This document shows positions 10,868 through 21,673 of a DNA stretch of 64,000 nucleotides, piece by piece. The stretch comes from Pseudopyrenochaeta lycopersici (Eukaryota; Ascomycota; Dothideomycetes; Pleosporales; Pseudopyrenochaetaceae), in the NCBI GenBank assembly GCA_003313425.1, contig NHZP01000041.1, positions 248,001-312,000 of the forward strand, in the 5' to 3' direction. How positions within the stretch are numbered: the stretch's first letter is position 1; each line of letters begins with the position of its first letter. Below the pieces are notes generated by a model, which was given only the letters and a program-made list of their open reading frames with translations, was not told the origin of the DNA and searched no databases. The translations under genes and the position numbers were made by a program.

Positions 10868-11145
10868 CGTAGCGTTGAGTTATAGCGTTGAAGATTTTAG
10901 TGTGTTTTGGTGATCGCGTGCAGCCACGCGGAATCGTGCAGCACGGGCACGGGCACGGGTAGTGGAGCACGGGCTGATCACGGGATGATCAGGCGCTTAG
11001 TTGGAGCCTCTCTTGTCTTCGTTCCTCAAGACATCAACCCACGAACGCAAGCAAAAATACCCGCCGGTCAGGTGTCAGTCGTTCGACAATGGCCTTTAAA
11101 ATGAGCAAGCGCAAGGTTAGATGAACTAGGTATTAATGTCGTAGC
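10868..11145. other. upstream region of the CCCH gene
   Basis: It holds a short GGGCAC direct repeat and possible 5' leader sequence. The reading frame of the next gene is closed by TAA at about 11134, and no convincing first exon was found here. Confidence 0.4.
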
Positions 11146-11325
11146 ACCCCATCTAACGGAGCCGAGCAGGCCGAAGATAGCAGCCCTACCTCGAACTCAG
11201 CGCGCAATGTCCGACCCCGATCTGAGGACAGCTTTCCGCTTCCAAGCCCGTCTGTACTTCCTGAGACCTGTCAGTATCAACTGAAAGTTCTCGCCAATAT
11301 CCCAGAAAGCCTGCCCTTTTTTACA

Positions 11326-13272
11326 ATGACAGCTCTGGCGATCTCCAAATCTTGCGCACTCGAGTCCCAAGCGACACCATATCTAGTTAATACACTCACA
11401 GAAGCATTAAAGGATGAGGGCGCAGACGAGAAGAAAGTGGATACAGCGAGGGCAATATGGGAAAATAGTAGCAATTTATGCAAGGCAAAAGAGATTGGAG
11501 CAATGCTGGGTACAGTCGATACTCTGCAAAAGGGGCTCTACTTCCTAATTGAAGGGGCCAAGGAATGTTCCTCATCCCAAGTTACAGCGCAATTACAATG
11601 CCGTCTCAACGCTACCATAGCTGAATGCTTAGCTGGCAAAGACGACGAAATACCGGTTGAGAAAGCTGTTAGCGAGTCAGCAACACCAACCAATCTCGAA
11701 GGCAGTCAAGGAGCTTCTAGATCCATTAATAAGGGTCAGAAACAGCCTAGCGAGGCTCCGAAGCTTGTTCCAAACTATTTAAGCTATAATGACGACTCTT
11801 CTGCGAGCCACATTGATGGCCCCCAAAGTCGAGCGTCAAATGAAGACAAGAGGGGGAGTGTGGCAAGAGAAGCCACTAGTGCTATTCTGGACACTATTGA
11901 CCAGCTTATTTCGGACGAGGCAAAAGCAGCTAAAGCTCGACCCTCGACTGCTCCCTACCGGGGAGAACAGCAAGACAGTGGAAATTCTGACATACAATCA
12001 AAGGCCGATATCCTGGTATTACTAGAAGCTGGTCTCAGCGGCCCTATAATGCCTTCTGCTACTGATCAGCTGCGGCAGGAGAGCAGCAACACACTAGATA
12101 CCGAAGTTTCCTCGTCTGAGGCACTTCCCTCCGAGTCCTTGAACAAGCAACCTGCAGATGGAGCGAAAAACTTGCTAACTCCAAGCGACACTTCAAAGTC
12201 CCTTAAGGCGGTCCCGTCTATTAATGGCGCACCTCCTATCAGGGAAGCAAGAATGCCGTCTACCGATGTGGGGTACAATGAGGCTCTAAAACGAGAGCCA
12301 CGAGTCAAAACGGAATATACGTATTCGGATTCTGATCGCGTCTCCTCCGATCAAGCTGGCCAAAACTTAGCGTATGGCACAGCTTCTACTGGAAATGCCG
12401 GATACAAGCTCCTGATAAGTGGCCACACACAATCAAAACAACGCTTACCAGACCATCCGCTGTCTAAACGCATATCGTCTGGAAACATACATGACAAGGT
12501 ACATAGGTATCGTCGCAGTCTTTGAGATGGCCCTCACAGACGTATTGTTATTACTGCGATATATGGCTGACTCGATGCAGGGTCCAACTCAGTCGACCCC
12601 AGGCTGCTTGACCTGTTTCTTTTGGTTCTCCCACGGCTTCTGTCAATGGGGAGATCGTTGCAAATTCCGCCACGAATTGCAGGACTACGTCGCGAGCTAC
12701 CCAAAAAGTGGCGGCATGCCTATAAAGGTCATTCCTATGAGTACTATGGAGAAGACAAGGAAAGCCACGCTTGCCAGTGATCCAAACCACGTGAGCGTAC
12801 GCGACAGGCGAAACAATCCGAAGCCAAATTCTGACCCTGCACTCACGGATACCCCTATGTTAGATTTGTTGCTGGATGACTGTATTCCTATTGAGCCTGG
12901 ATCAGCTTCCAGAGTTATCTCATCAATTATCTCTAATATAAGGGCGAGAAAGGGCCTCTCTCAGGGCGTAAGTCCACTTGCAATTTTGGCAGCTCACACA
13001 TCTGCTAATATATTCAGGACTTCGTCACGGAGTTGTACGATTATAAAGGCAAGCCTTCTAGCTTTGATCTTTATCGCCATTCTGGACTGCCAAGCAAGCT
13101 GGGAGGGGCGATGACCAAAGTCTCTTACAACTCTGATCATACTCGCAGAAGGCTCGATGAGATACTAAGACCGTTTGTGGAAGCGAACAAAAACAAGTTT
13201 CCGGAATTGCCAGAGAGGACATTCAAGAAACAGCGTGAAAGAGGCGGAAGATCGCAGGCGAATTGGCCGTAG
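11326..13272 (+). CDS. CCCH-type zinc-finger protein, three exons
   Basis: Exons are 11326-12498, 12581-12967 and 13018-13272, with introns of 82 bp (GTACAT...GCAG) and 50 bp (GTAAGT...TCAG), both phase 0, giving 604 aa. The first exon encodes a long Ser/Lys/Asp-rich, probably disordered region. Exon 2 opens with a single C-X8-C-X5-C-X3-H finger (CFFWFSHGFCQWGDRCKFRH), the signature of RNA- or DNA-binding CCCH proteins. Exon 3 has ELYDYKGKP and a basic end (FKKQRERGG). The frame is also open upstream of ATG 11326 back to 11146, so an earlier start or 5' exon is possible. The role is unknown; RNA binding is the family expectation, not shown here. Confidence 0.78.
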
Positions 13273-13634
13273 AAGAACTCCAGCGAGAAGTTTTGGCGCC
13301 CTGCGATAGAATAAGTTTCGCAGTGGCGGATCTAAACGGTCGGTTTGGACGCATATGTGTGTTTATTGCGGTAAATGTAGATGTTGGATCTCGTGGTTAG
13401 TCTACTCAGTGGTGTATTCGGTATTGAAAAAACCCTGTCAATATATATTGAGGATATTGATTTCCTCAATATTGATTCTTCAATATGGAGTTCTTCAATA
13501 CTGAGAAAATATTGAGGATAACGTTATATTCTCAACTTCCTTTTTCCAATCCCAAAAGCAGACCCTCACGTGTGTGTGTGTGTGTGTGTGTGTGTTCTGT
13601 TATGGCCATGCACCCCTATGGGTATGGGCCGTTA
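13273..13634. other. intergenic, palindromic AT-rich cluster
   Basis: ATATTGAGGA at 13445-13454 pairs with its inverse at 13463-13472, and a further ATATTGAGGATA lies near 13509. A (GT)13 run lies at 13570-13595. Confidence 0.6.
13570..13595. repeat. (GT)13 microsatellite
   Basis: This is a perfect dinucleotide run just left of the Tc1 element. Confidence 0.95.
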
Positions 13635-14982
13635 CAGTCACACGTCAAATGTTTTGGTTGCCAAGCGAGGTCGCTTAATACGCGTCGCACAACCAGCACA
13701 TTTCAACCACCTCTCACAGTGCCGCCACGTCGCCAGTTTGGCACAGAAATCTCAGGAAATGCCCGCCGAGGGCCTAATTTAACGCATCTGGAGCGACAGG
13801 CAATCATCTCTAAAGCTGAGGCTGGTGTTTCAGTTGCAGAGCTCGTGGCTGAGTTTAAGCGTTCACCAAATTGCATCCGCACCACTATTAGGCTTGCTCG
13901 AACTCAAACAACACGAGATAAAGCTCCTCGTTCTAGGCGCCCTCAATTACTATCACCTCATCAAAAAAGGATTATCTATCGTACAGTACGCGCGCGGCCA
14001 AAGACTAAGTACTCAGAGCTAGCTCAAGCCAGCGTGGTCGTGAACCACGATAGCACCTCTTCGAAGCTACCTAGCACCAGTACATTATATTAAGTGCTCA
14101 AGAGACAAGGCCTCACTAAATATCGCTGCAAAAAGTATCTAAAGCTATACCCAGTTCATGCTCAGCAGCGTCGTGCGTTCTGTAGGACGTACTCTACTTT
14201 TCCGTAGCATCACCGCACTCTCAAGTTCTCAGATAAGTGCTCAATTCAGAAGGGCTCAGGCCACAACAACGAGTGGTGCTTTCGCTATCCATAGGAGAAA
14301 TAGAAGAGAGATGATCACTCCTATCAGTACTAGTAGGAGGCCTACGCAGATAGTGTGGGGCGCTATATAGCTTAATGAACGAGGGCGGGCAAGGAGGAGT
14401 AGGCTAGTCATAATGGAGCGCGATCCTAATGCTCCACAAGGTGGCTACTCTACTGAAAGTTACATTCAAGCCTTGACAGAGGGTCTCTTACCTAGCCATC
14501 AGCGTTCACAGCTCTTTATGCAGGATAACGCGCGCATCCATACATCAAGAAGGGCAAGGAGCTGGCTAGCTGAGCAGGGTATCAACACCATTATCTAGCC
14601 ACCTTACTCACCAGATCTCAACCCAATTAAGCACCTCTAGTAGCACCTCAAAAAGCGCATGAATCGCTTCTATCCTCAATATAATAGCCATAGCGTAGCT
14701 AAACTAGAGTAGGATAGTTTCTGTAAGGCCTTGAAGAGGTGCTAGCGGAGCATACCGAGCAGCCTTATTAAGGCGCTGATTTTAAGTATACCTCGTCGAA
14801 TTCACGCCTACAAGAAGGCGCAAGGCTGGCAAACAAATTACTAGCTCTTATATATCTCCTCAGCCTAAAAACTTAGTATAATTATTAAGTTTAAGGCTGT
14901 TTTTCTATATTGTTATGATACAGCCCTGGTGTTAGCGATAGGTGGGGCAAGCTTGGCAACCAAAATATATGACCTAGTACTG
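13635..14982 (+). mobile_element. Tc1-like element, TACAGT ends
   Basis: TA at 13633-13634 is followed by CAGT. The inverted end at 14951-14982 reads ACTG followed by TA (14983-14984). Both terminal repeats share TTTTGGTTGCCAAGC, and over 32 bp most positions match. TACAGT is the classical Tc1 terminus. The element is 1348 bp with one transposase pseudogene. Confidence 0.88.
13719..14844 (+). pseudogene. Tc1-like (DDE_3, DD34E type) transposase with nine Trp-to-TAG codons
   Basis: The frame starts at a GTG (13719) where the sister copy at 16686 has ATG. The first part has two HTH-like regions (VSVAELVAEFKRS; a GRPP-like RRPQLLSPHQK). There is a TAA at 14091-14093 and a frame change between 14304 and 14310. 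TAG codons at 14205, 14292, 14301, 14368, 14596, 14638, 14641, 14710 and 14743 (first bases) all align with Trp in the sister copy, for instance the LWWHLKK motif reads L-stop-stop-HLKK. LFMQDNARIHT and YSPDLNPI mark the catalytic core. It ends GWQTNY at 14844. Gln codons remain intact, so the nonsense changes come from one strand sense. Confidence 0.9.
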
Positions 14983-15589
14983 TACAATGCGCCAGCTATG
15001 TACATTCTGTTATCAACCACCTGCGCCAGTTCAGAAGCCAACCATGAGACGTGCTGATCGCATATCTAACACCATGCTCAACACAGGAAAGAAGGAAAAA
15101 GTGATACGCTACCGTATTTTAAAATTGATAGTAAGCCAGGGTATTTCCGCAGCCCCCCATCCGCAGGGCAATTCCGGCGTCGTGCGCCTCGTACTCGGCA
15201 AATGACCTTTAAAAGGGGGAGCATGTGCGGATGAGTAGTGGGCCTACGAATCTTCCACGCAAATCGACAGTCTTCCATACAAATTTTGTCTGTGCGGCAG
15301 GGCCCACTACTCATCCGCACATGGTGTCACCTTGTAGCTACGACCAGATCAGATCTCTCCAGACCCGGGCACTCGGAACGGGTCCACTGTAGGAACCAAA
15401 ACAAGGCCCATGCCTAGCTACAGTAGGCATAATCTCGTAGCCGACATGTAACATCCCCCAAAACAGGAAATGAACGTGATACAATCACTCGAACCGCACA
15501 AGCACATGGACACAAAACTTCTACACCACGTATCTCAGCCAATATATAATATAAGTACATTATTTTTGAAGTAGGAGTTGTGCACGTGA
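14983..15589. other. intergenic with a 102-bp inverted-repeat unit
   Basis: There is no gene. It contains the perfect inverted repeat described at 15222-15323 and otherwise unremarkable sequence up to the next Tc1 copy. Confidence 0.5.
15222..15323. repeat. short foldback/MITE-like unit, 23-bp perfect arms
   Basis: Arms 15222-15244 and 15301-15323 are exact inverted copies (starting CATGTGCGGATGAGTAG) around 56 bp. Inside are two related direct copies of TCTTCCAYRCAAAT. It would form a long hairpin. No target duplication was clear. Confidence 0.8.
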
Positions 15590-16686
15590 TCAATATTTTG
15601 TTTGCCATCCTTGCGCCCTTTTACAGGCAGCAATTCGTCGTGGCATACTCAAGATAAGGCTGCGGATAAGCTTCGCTGGTATGCGACGCCAACATTCTTT
15701 CAATGCACTGCAAAAGCCATCCCAATCTTCCTCGACGTTGCTATAATTGTTATACTGTGGATAGAATTTGTACATGCGCTTCTTGAGATGCCACCAGAGG
15801 TGCTCAATTGGGTTGAGGTCGGGTGAGTACGCTGGCCAGTTGATGGTTGTGATGTGGTGCTCGCGGAGGAACTCACGCGTTACTGCAGCTGTGTGTACGC
15901 GCGCGTTATCCTGCATAAAAAGCTGAGAACGACGCCAATACGGCAGGAGTCCCTTTGTCAAAGCTCTAACGTAACTTTGGGCGGAGTAGCCACCTTTTGG
16001 AGCATCGAAATCGCGCTCATTTATGACTAGTAGGCTCCTCCGCGCGCGCCCGCGTTCATCCAACCATATTGACGCCCACACCATTTGTGCTGGCTTCTTG
16101 CTGGTGCTGCTAGTTTGCAGCATTATTGTCTTCCATTTCTCCCATGAATATCGAAAAGCCCACTCTTTGCTTTGCCCTGAGCCTTTCCGAACTGAGCATT
16201 CATCTGAGACCTTGAGCGGGCGCTGATGCCACGGCGCCTCAACGCATGCGCGCAGCTAACATTAGGACGCTTTTTACAAGGAGATTTAGTGAGGCCTTGT
16301 CCTTTGAGATATTTGTACAATGTGCGGGAGCAAGGTGGCTTCGTTGAGGTGCCATCTAGATTCACAACCACCGCTGCTTCAGCGAGCTCCTTATACTCAA
16401 TTTTTGGCTGCGCGCGTGCTTTACGATAGATAATCTTTTTCTGATGAAGCGATAGTATAGGTGGTCGGCCGCTGCGAGGTTTATCTACTGTTGTGCCTGT
16501 TTGGTGATATTTTTTCCTGAGGTCGCGTATGCAGCGTTCAGTGCGGCCATACGCGTTTGCAACTTCAGCGACTGTAGCACCACTATGCAGCCTCCCAATA
16601 ATTTGATTCCGCTGCTGGACTGTTAAGTTAAGCCCTCTGCGCGTATTTTGGTCTATATCTTGAAGAATTCGGCGTTGTGGTGACAT
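15590..16686 (-). pseudogene. Tc1-like (DD34E) transposase, internal deletion/frameshift
   Basis: ATG 16686 begins MSPQRRILQD. An HTH pair follows (ATVAEVANAYGR; a GRPPILSLHQKK linker), then the frame breaks near 16220-16235, where about 20 bases seem missing compared with the copy at 13719. The other frame continues SDECS, WAFRYSWEKWK, LFMQDNARVHT and YSPDLNPIEHLWWHLKKRM, ending GWQTKY at 15590. By my count 34 residues separate the Asp of QDN and the Glu of NPIE, the Tc1 spacing. Unlike its sister this copy keeps its Trp codons. It lies inside a LINE fragment: LINE sequence reads straight into it at 16687. Confidence 0.87.
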
Positions 16687-17610
16687 AGTTATAATACTGC
16701 AAAGTTGAGATGTTCCAGCCGATCCAGCGGTGGTGGGTGCTCCCTCCCTTCTATCATCAATCGCTCCCCCCATTCCCACCATACCCTGCCGGGCGGAGGC
16801 GCTTGTTGCGATCCTGATGCCTTTACATTGGTCTGCCAACTCGGATGCCTTTGCTCGGTCTGTTACAATTGTTGCCGGGATGCGGCGGTCCCACGGTCTC
16901 ACTCCGTATGGTTGGATTGTCTCCATTCGGTCGATATTGAGCTTCTCTAATACCTCCGCTGTTCTCTGCAGGGGGGAACGAAACCTTCGGAAGCCCGCAA
17001 TGAACTTAGACATAGGGTTGGTACTTGGTAGCGTGTGGATGTCAATCCACATCTTGGTGTGGCGTTCGTGCACTGTTCGTATGCTTGTTTCCGCTTCTGC
17101 CACCGCTACAGCGACTGTCCGAAAGCATCCTGTTACGGCCTGGGCTCCTATATTTTGTATCCTGTTCATCGCTCCCATTGTTATAATGCTGCACGCATGC
17201 TTCCATACATTCGATGCGTAGTCTACCACCGGTGCCACTGTGGCCTCAAACAGTTGTCGTGCCGTAGCTGGGGAGATCATCCGTAGACGCCTTAGCGCTA
17301 GGGCCCTTCGCTGCCGCCCTTGCTATGTGTTGCTTGTACCGCAGTCCCGCGTCCATAATGACGCCTAAGATCTTGGCTTCGAGCGTTGGTTCCACGATCT
17401 GTCCTTTGACTGTGACTGCCCTATTGCTTGTTTTGCCTGCATGCCTTGTGAAGTGGATAAGTGTAGTCTTGTCTCCTTCAAAGGTTGCACCGCTTCTCTT
17501 CTCCCATCTTGTTGCTCTGTCGATGATCCTTTGCAGCTTTTCGTAGTTCTCCTCGGCTGAAGATCTTGTCACCTACGCGTTGTAGTCGTCTATGATTGTA
17601 TTAAGAAGCG
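16687..17610 (-). pseudogene. Tad-like LINE reverse transcriptase fragment
   Basis: On the minus strand it carries the RT active-site motif IIDDYNA, followed by an amber at 17573-17575 where relatives have Trp, then VTRSSAEENYEKLQ, HFTRHAG and ILGVIMDAGLRYKQHIARAA. A one-base shift near 17300 leads to RQLFEATVAPVVDYASNVW, NRIQNIGAQAVTG and HERHTKMWIDIHTLP. It ends in the beginning of an RNase H-like region (IRIATSASARQGMVGMGG) that is cut by the Tc1 copy. Upstream of about 17610 the RT fingers and palm are missing, so it is truncated at both ends. Confidence 0.85.
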
Positions 17611-17798
17611 GTGGTGGAAAGATTGATTTAGGTTTGTTCTGTGTGGAATGGCAAGCGCTGGCACAACCCAACTGAGGCCAAGGTCAATGCAGCTGTGGGA
17701 AATCTTAGCCGCTAACTAGCTACCTCAATAGGCAATGATGCAGTTGCAAGTCAGCATTTTCAAGGTCAGTCAGATCGTCTATGCCGTCGACTGCTTGA

Positions 17799-18855
17799 TC
17801 AGCCAAATGCAGGATTCCCGTGGGCGATGCAGTCGCGCGGAAGGTCCTGTAGAATGTTAGTATCGCCACAAGGTATTACCTCGAACCAACTTACTCGAAC
17901 CACAACAGATCCAGCGCGCACAATGGCGCCATCACCAATCCTAACACCAGCTTCAATGATGCAGCCATCACCAATGTAAACGTTCTCACCAATCCATACA
18001 TCTTGAGCGGCCTTAGCACCGTTGCTTCCTTTCAAAGCCTTAGTATCGGTTGGTGTCTTTAAAGTTGAAATCGTGACACGAGTGCCAATGCTGGTGTTCC
18101 TTCCAATGGCTATCCGTCCAGAGTCGAGTAATTGGCAGTCTGATCCGATAACGACATTATCAGCAATGGACAGATTGTAGCCATATTCGCAGTGGAAAGG
18201 TGCTACAACGTGTACGTTTCTGCCAAGGTGACCAATTATAGGACGCTCTGCAGCACGGGGCGGTATCCATCTTGCTTCTATGATGGTCTTGAGACAGCGT
18301 CCGCGCTCTTCCTTTGCGATAACCACTGCGGCGTTGGCAGTACTGTTGAATTGATATACCGCTCTTGTGCAATGTGCACGTTCGTCCACCAACTGCCTAT
18401 CAAATGGTAAGAAGGGCTGACCAGCCAACATTTTCTCTTTCTCAGATTTCTGGATCAGCGCCTGCGGCGCAAGTTGGATTGGTGTTAGGCTCGACGGCGC
18501 AGTAGTGGGAGAAGCTATTGATGGAAGCGGTGACAGCGGCGACGGCTGCTGAGAGTGCTGTACAACCCGATAGTGTTGGATTGAAACATTTGGGGCTCTA
18601 AAAAAACGTGAGCTGATTGACAATTACAGGGATTTCTGAAGGCACACGCGACACTCAACCAGAGAGAGGAGATCCCGGATAAGACAGACTGGATACCCAT
18701 GGTGACTTGAGAATGACTTACATGACTGGTGATGGGGTATGGGCAACCACCTGGCTCAGGCTTTGTGGCGCGTGATAGTACAGTTGTGGAGTGTGCTGTT
18801 GATGTGGTAGCTCTTGAGAGCGAGATACAGGCTGACCTTGCGTCAGGGTTGCCAT
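17799..18855 (-). CDS. maltose/galactoside O-acetyltransferase-like protein (hexapeptide-repeat fold), three exons
   Basis: Exons are 18855-18722, 18597-17895 and 17846-17799, with introns of 124 bp (phase 2) and 48 bp. The sum is 885 bp, 294 aa. The N-terminus is a Gln/Pro/Ser-rich extension. A Mac-type acetyltransferase N-domain follows (MLAGQPFLPFDRQL), then left-handed beta-helix hexapeptide repeats (VVIGSDCQLLDSGRIAIG, DVWIGENVYIGDGCIIEAG) and the end GSVVVR-DLPRDCIAHGNPAFG, with the last intron between Arg and Asp. The family acetylates sugars with acetyl-CoA in the cytosol. The 48-bp intron has no stop, so retention would insert 16 residues. The only upstream in-frame ATG (18855) lies inside the hAT terminal repeat starting at 18844. 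If that start is not used, ATG 18431 at the Mac domain is the fallback. The original 5' end may be lost. Confidence 0.8.
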
Positions 18856-21673
18856 GTATTGAATGATTTGAATAGTAGGCCTATATTCAATACATATACA
18901 TATTCAGCTGTCGCTATTCAATTCATAATCATATTCATGAATTACATTAGTAAGCAGCTATCACCAGTCTTGGCAAGGTATTGAAGTTCGAGAGTTTACC
19001 TAATAGGTGATATGGCCTAGATTTGAGGCTGTAGAGTTCTGCCAAAAGTTCTATCGCGAGTCCTGGCTTGGTGTAGTAGTGTAGCCGTCGCTGTCGTCAT
19101 CAAATACCTCTTGGTTCTCATCATTCTTCTCATCCTCATCCAGCCTGTCCAGTAGCTCCCTCCAGTCGGCAGCAATCCCTGTACGAAGCCAGCTCTTCAA
19201 ACACTCACTCCTCTCTATAGTAGCAGCGCCAAGCTTGAATCTTGACCAGCTTATAGTCCTCCGGGCGCCGGAAAAGATCCTTTCCGGCTCTGCCGACATA
19301 GCTGGAATAGAGAGGATCTCAATAGCCATACGAGAGAGCGACGGGTAGGCCTGGCGATTGGCTGGCTGCAGCCACCAGTCTAGCGATGATGTCCCAGTAG
19401 GTAGCTTGGCCAGCGGTGGGCTATTGATGAAGTGTTCGAATTCGTCGACGAACGAATTCATCGCATGAGCTCGTTCGAATAGGTCGTACGCATCAGGTTC
19501 CTTGTTACTATCCTCACTATCTAGTATTTCATCGGCAGTGTATTTATCTTTGTATTGATTCACCCAAAGTCGGCGTGTTGCATCAATAGTTTTCTTCTTC
19601 CAATCTGTCTTCCACTCCCGCTTCAAGTATGCATCGCGACGATGAGGTGCGAGTAGTAGGGCTGCGCCGTACACTACTACTTTGTCGGTAAGGCTGTAAT
19701 ACACATCAAAGGCTGCCCATGCGGCGTCAATCGCGTTGTGTAACTTCGGCTGGCCGGCGTATTTGACCTATCGCGAGTTAGTGATTGCGACTATGTAAAT
19801 AACTACTGTGCATACATCTGACGCCCGGAAATGCGATCCTAGGAAATCCATACTAAATAAAACTTGATCTAGGGTCGCATTATCACGCTGTACCTCGTTG
19901 GTAATACGCTCGAACGGTTGGAGGAAGTTCGCAACGTCTTGCAGAAGCGCCCAGTCGCTTGGTGATAGTATATCATCATCAAACTTAGTGTAGTGCTCTT
20001 CCTGAAACTTGATTATATAGCGCTTAAGTAGCAGCGCTACTTTTATCATTGTGTACCAAGAATTCCATCGAGTCTCGTTGTCTAGAGGTATAATACGGCC
20101 AGCGAGCCGTACAAACGCTTGGTAGAGTGCATTGGTGGATCGAATAGTAACTACAGTGTTATGAAGCTTACCAATAGGCCCCATCTTGCGAAATGCATAT
20201 TTGCCAAGCTTTGACTTTCGGAATTGTTTCTGAACGATCGCATCTATATCATCCGGATCGATAGTGTCGTTGTCTTGAAGTTGCTTTCTAGCAGCTTCGA
20301 ATGCGGCCTGTACAGCCGCCTTATCTGGGCAGAAGAAGAAGGCTTGTATGGCTATATTGATTACATGGCCATGGCAGCGAATTCGACGCTGGGTAGCGTT
20401 CAAATAGGTAGCGAATCCTGCTTCATCAAGGCGACGGGCAAGGCGCCTTAATAGTAGATCGTTCGAACCGTGGTTATCGCCGACGCAGTAGCCAATCTGA
20501 TTTAGTATTTCGTACTCGGTAATCGTATTCCATAGAGGGTCAATTTGATCGTCACCACCGTGGCTATCAGGTAGGTAGGGTAGAGCAAGGAGAGCCTTAC
20601 GACGCTTGAATTCTGAATCGACAAAATGTGCCACTATCGCTAGAAAGTTCTTCCGATTTGGTGACGACCAGACGTCGAGCGCTAAGTGTATGGATGAGAT
20701 AGATGTCTTGAGCTTCTTCTTAAGCACCTCTTTATCTAATTCGTACGATTCGCGAATTATATTACTAATAGTCGTATGGCTAGTTGGAAGAACGTCTTTG
20801 GCCATATAATTTACCGATTGGATAAGTGCATGTAGCTCTGGCCAGGTTACTGCACTGTACGGAAGGTTTCGAACGACGATAAGCTCTGCGAGGGCCTCTC
20901 GAACCAGGGGCTTATTAATGCACTCTTTAAGCTGCCTATCCAGCTTCTTCTGGGCTGTAGCTTCTGCGCGGATTGCCTGCTTCTGCATCATATTTTGAAT
21001 ATTATTTTCCGAAGCTTTCCTAACGAGATTGCCTTCAGGAGCTATAACAATCCCATGGTGTTCCTTAAGGTGCGTAGGCGCGTTTCCACTTAAATATTCC
21101 ATTTTATTATAGATTTTATCAGTACCAGCAGTTCCGGTTACCCCTTTTCTTTAATTCACCTTCCTTTGGCCTCCTGTATAGGTCCGTTGTTGACTTGGCT
21201 CGTATACAACGTTGTTTTCGGGGGCGTATTAGGGCGTCAGCCTGGGTAGAGTCTTCCGCGACAATAAGGCCGTCAAACAACGCAGAATCAAGTTCGGATA
21301 CGTCAGACGAATTGTCAGAGGCTACAATTGATGTATTTAATGAAGGTTCGGGTGTTGACGACGACATTAGGATCAAATTATTAATAGATTTGATAGGTAA
21401 GATGTATTTTAGTAGTACAGGACCCAGTGTGTAAATGCCAAGTACCCTATCACGTTTCTAGTATAGGGCATGCACTGTAGCCGAATAGCCTCATATTGAG
21501 AGCTAATTGTACTTGAAATCTTTCAAATTTCTAGCTATTTCATATATAAATCTCTGACTAAATATATGCATTATACAAATCATATTCATGCCCTCAAAAC
21601 TATACATATTCACCGTGAATAGTTTATGTATAGTATTTTATTCATGAATAGTAAAATATACATAGCAACCCTG
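18844..21673 (-). mobile_element. hAT element with 16-bp TIRs and non-matching flanks
   Basis: The left end CAGGGTTGCCATGTAT (18844-18859) and the inverse of the right end (21658-21673) differ at one base. ATTCA/TGAAT-type subterminal motifs fill both ends. The eight bases outside (CCTTGCGT and ACCCTCAG) do not match, so no 8-bp target duplication is left. The left flank is the acetyltransferase gene and the right flank is another hAT coding sequence. Confidence 0.82.
19051..21367 (-). pseudogene. hAT transposase with one intron and a BED-region frameshift
   Basis: The frame begins near ATG 21367 (MSSSTPEP) and shifts one base near 21126 inside the BED zinc finger (CWY, then SGNAPTHLKEHHG). 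From 21102 a long open frame runs to 19816. A 48-bp intron (19815-19768, GTATGC...CTAAC...ATAG) joins it to 19767-19051. Motifs are LDVWSSPNRKNFLAIVAHFV and VGDNHGSNDLLLR (catalytic region), RRIRCHGHVINIAIQAF, ETRWNSWYTM, and the hATC dimerisation domain LSRMAIEILSIPAMSAEPERIFS. The catalytic and dimerisation parts look intact, so only the N-terminal finger is broken. It may be nonautonomous but recently active. Confidence 0.85.

Noticed and set aside
11101..11145. A 29-bp intron and tiny first exon (ATGGCCTTTAAAATG) for the CCCH gene
   Set aside because: The intron would be too short and the phase does not restore the frame.
14205..14745. TAG read as tryptophan or another amino acid (recoding)
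   Set aside because: Host-type genes in the window (xylanase, LPMO-like proteins, CCCH protein) use TGG for Trp and end at normal stops. CpA-to-TpA mutation explains the pattern.
16123..17280. A 385-codon minus-strand ORF as one protein
   Set aside because: It is an accidental fusion of a LINE reverse transcriptase remnant with the N-terminus of an inserted Tc1 transposase.
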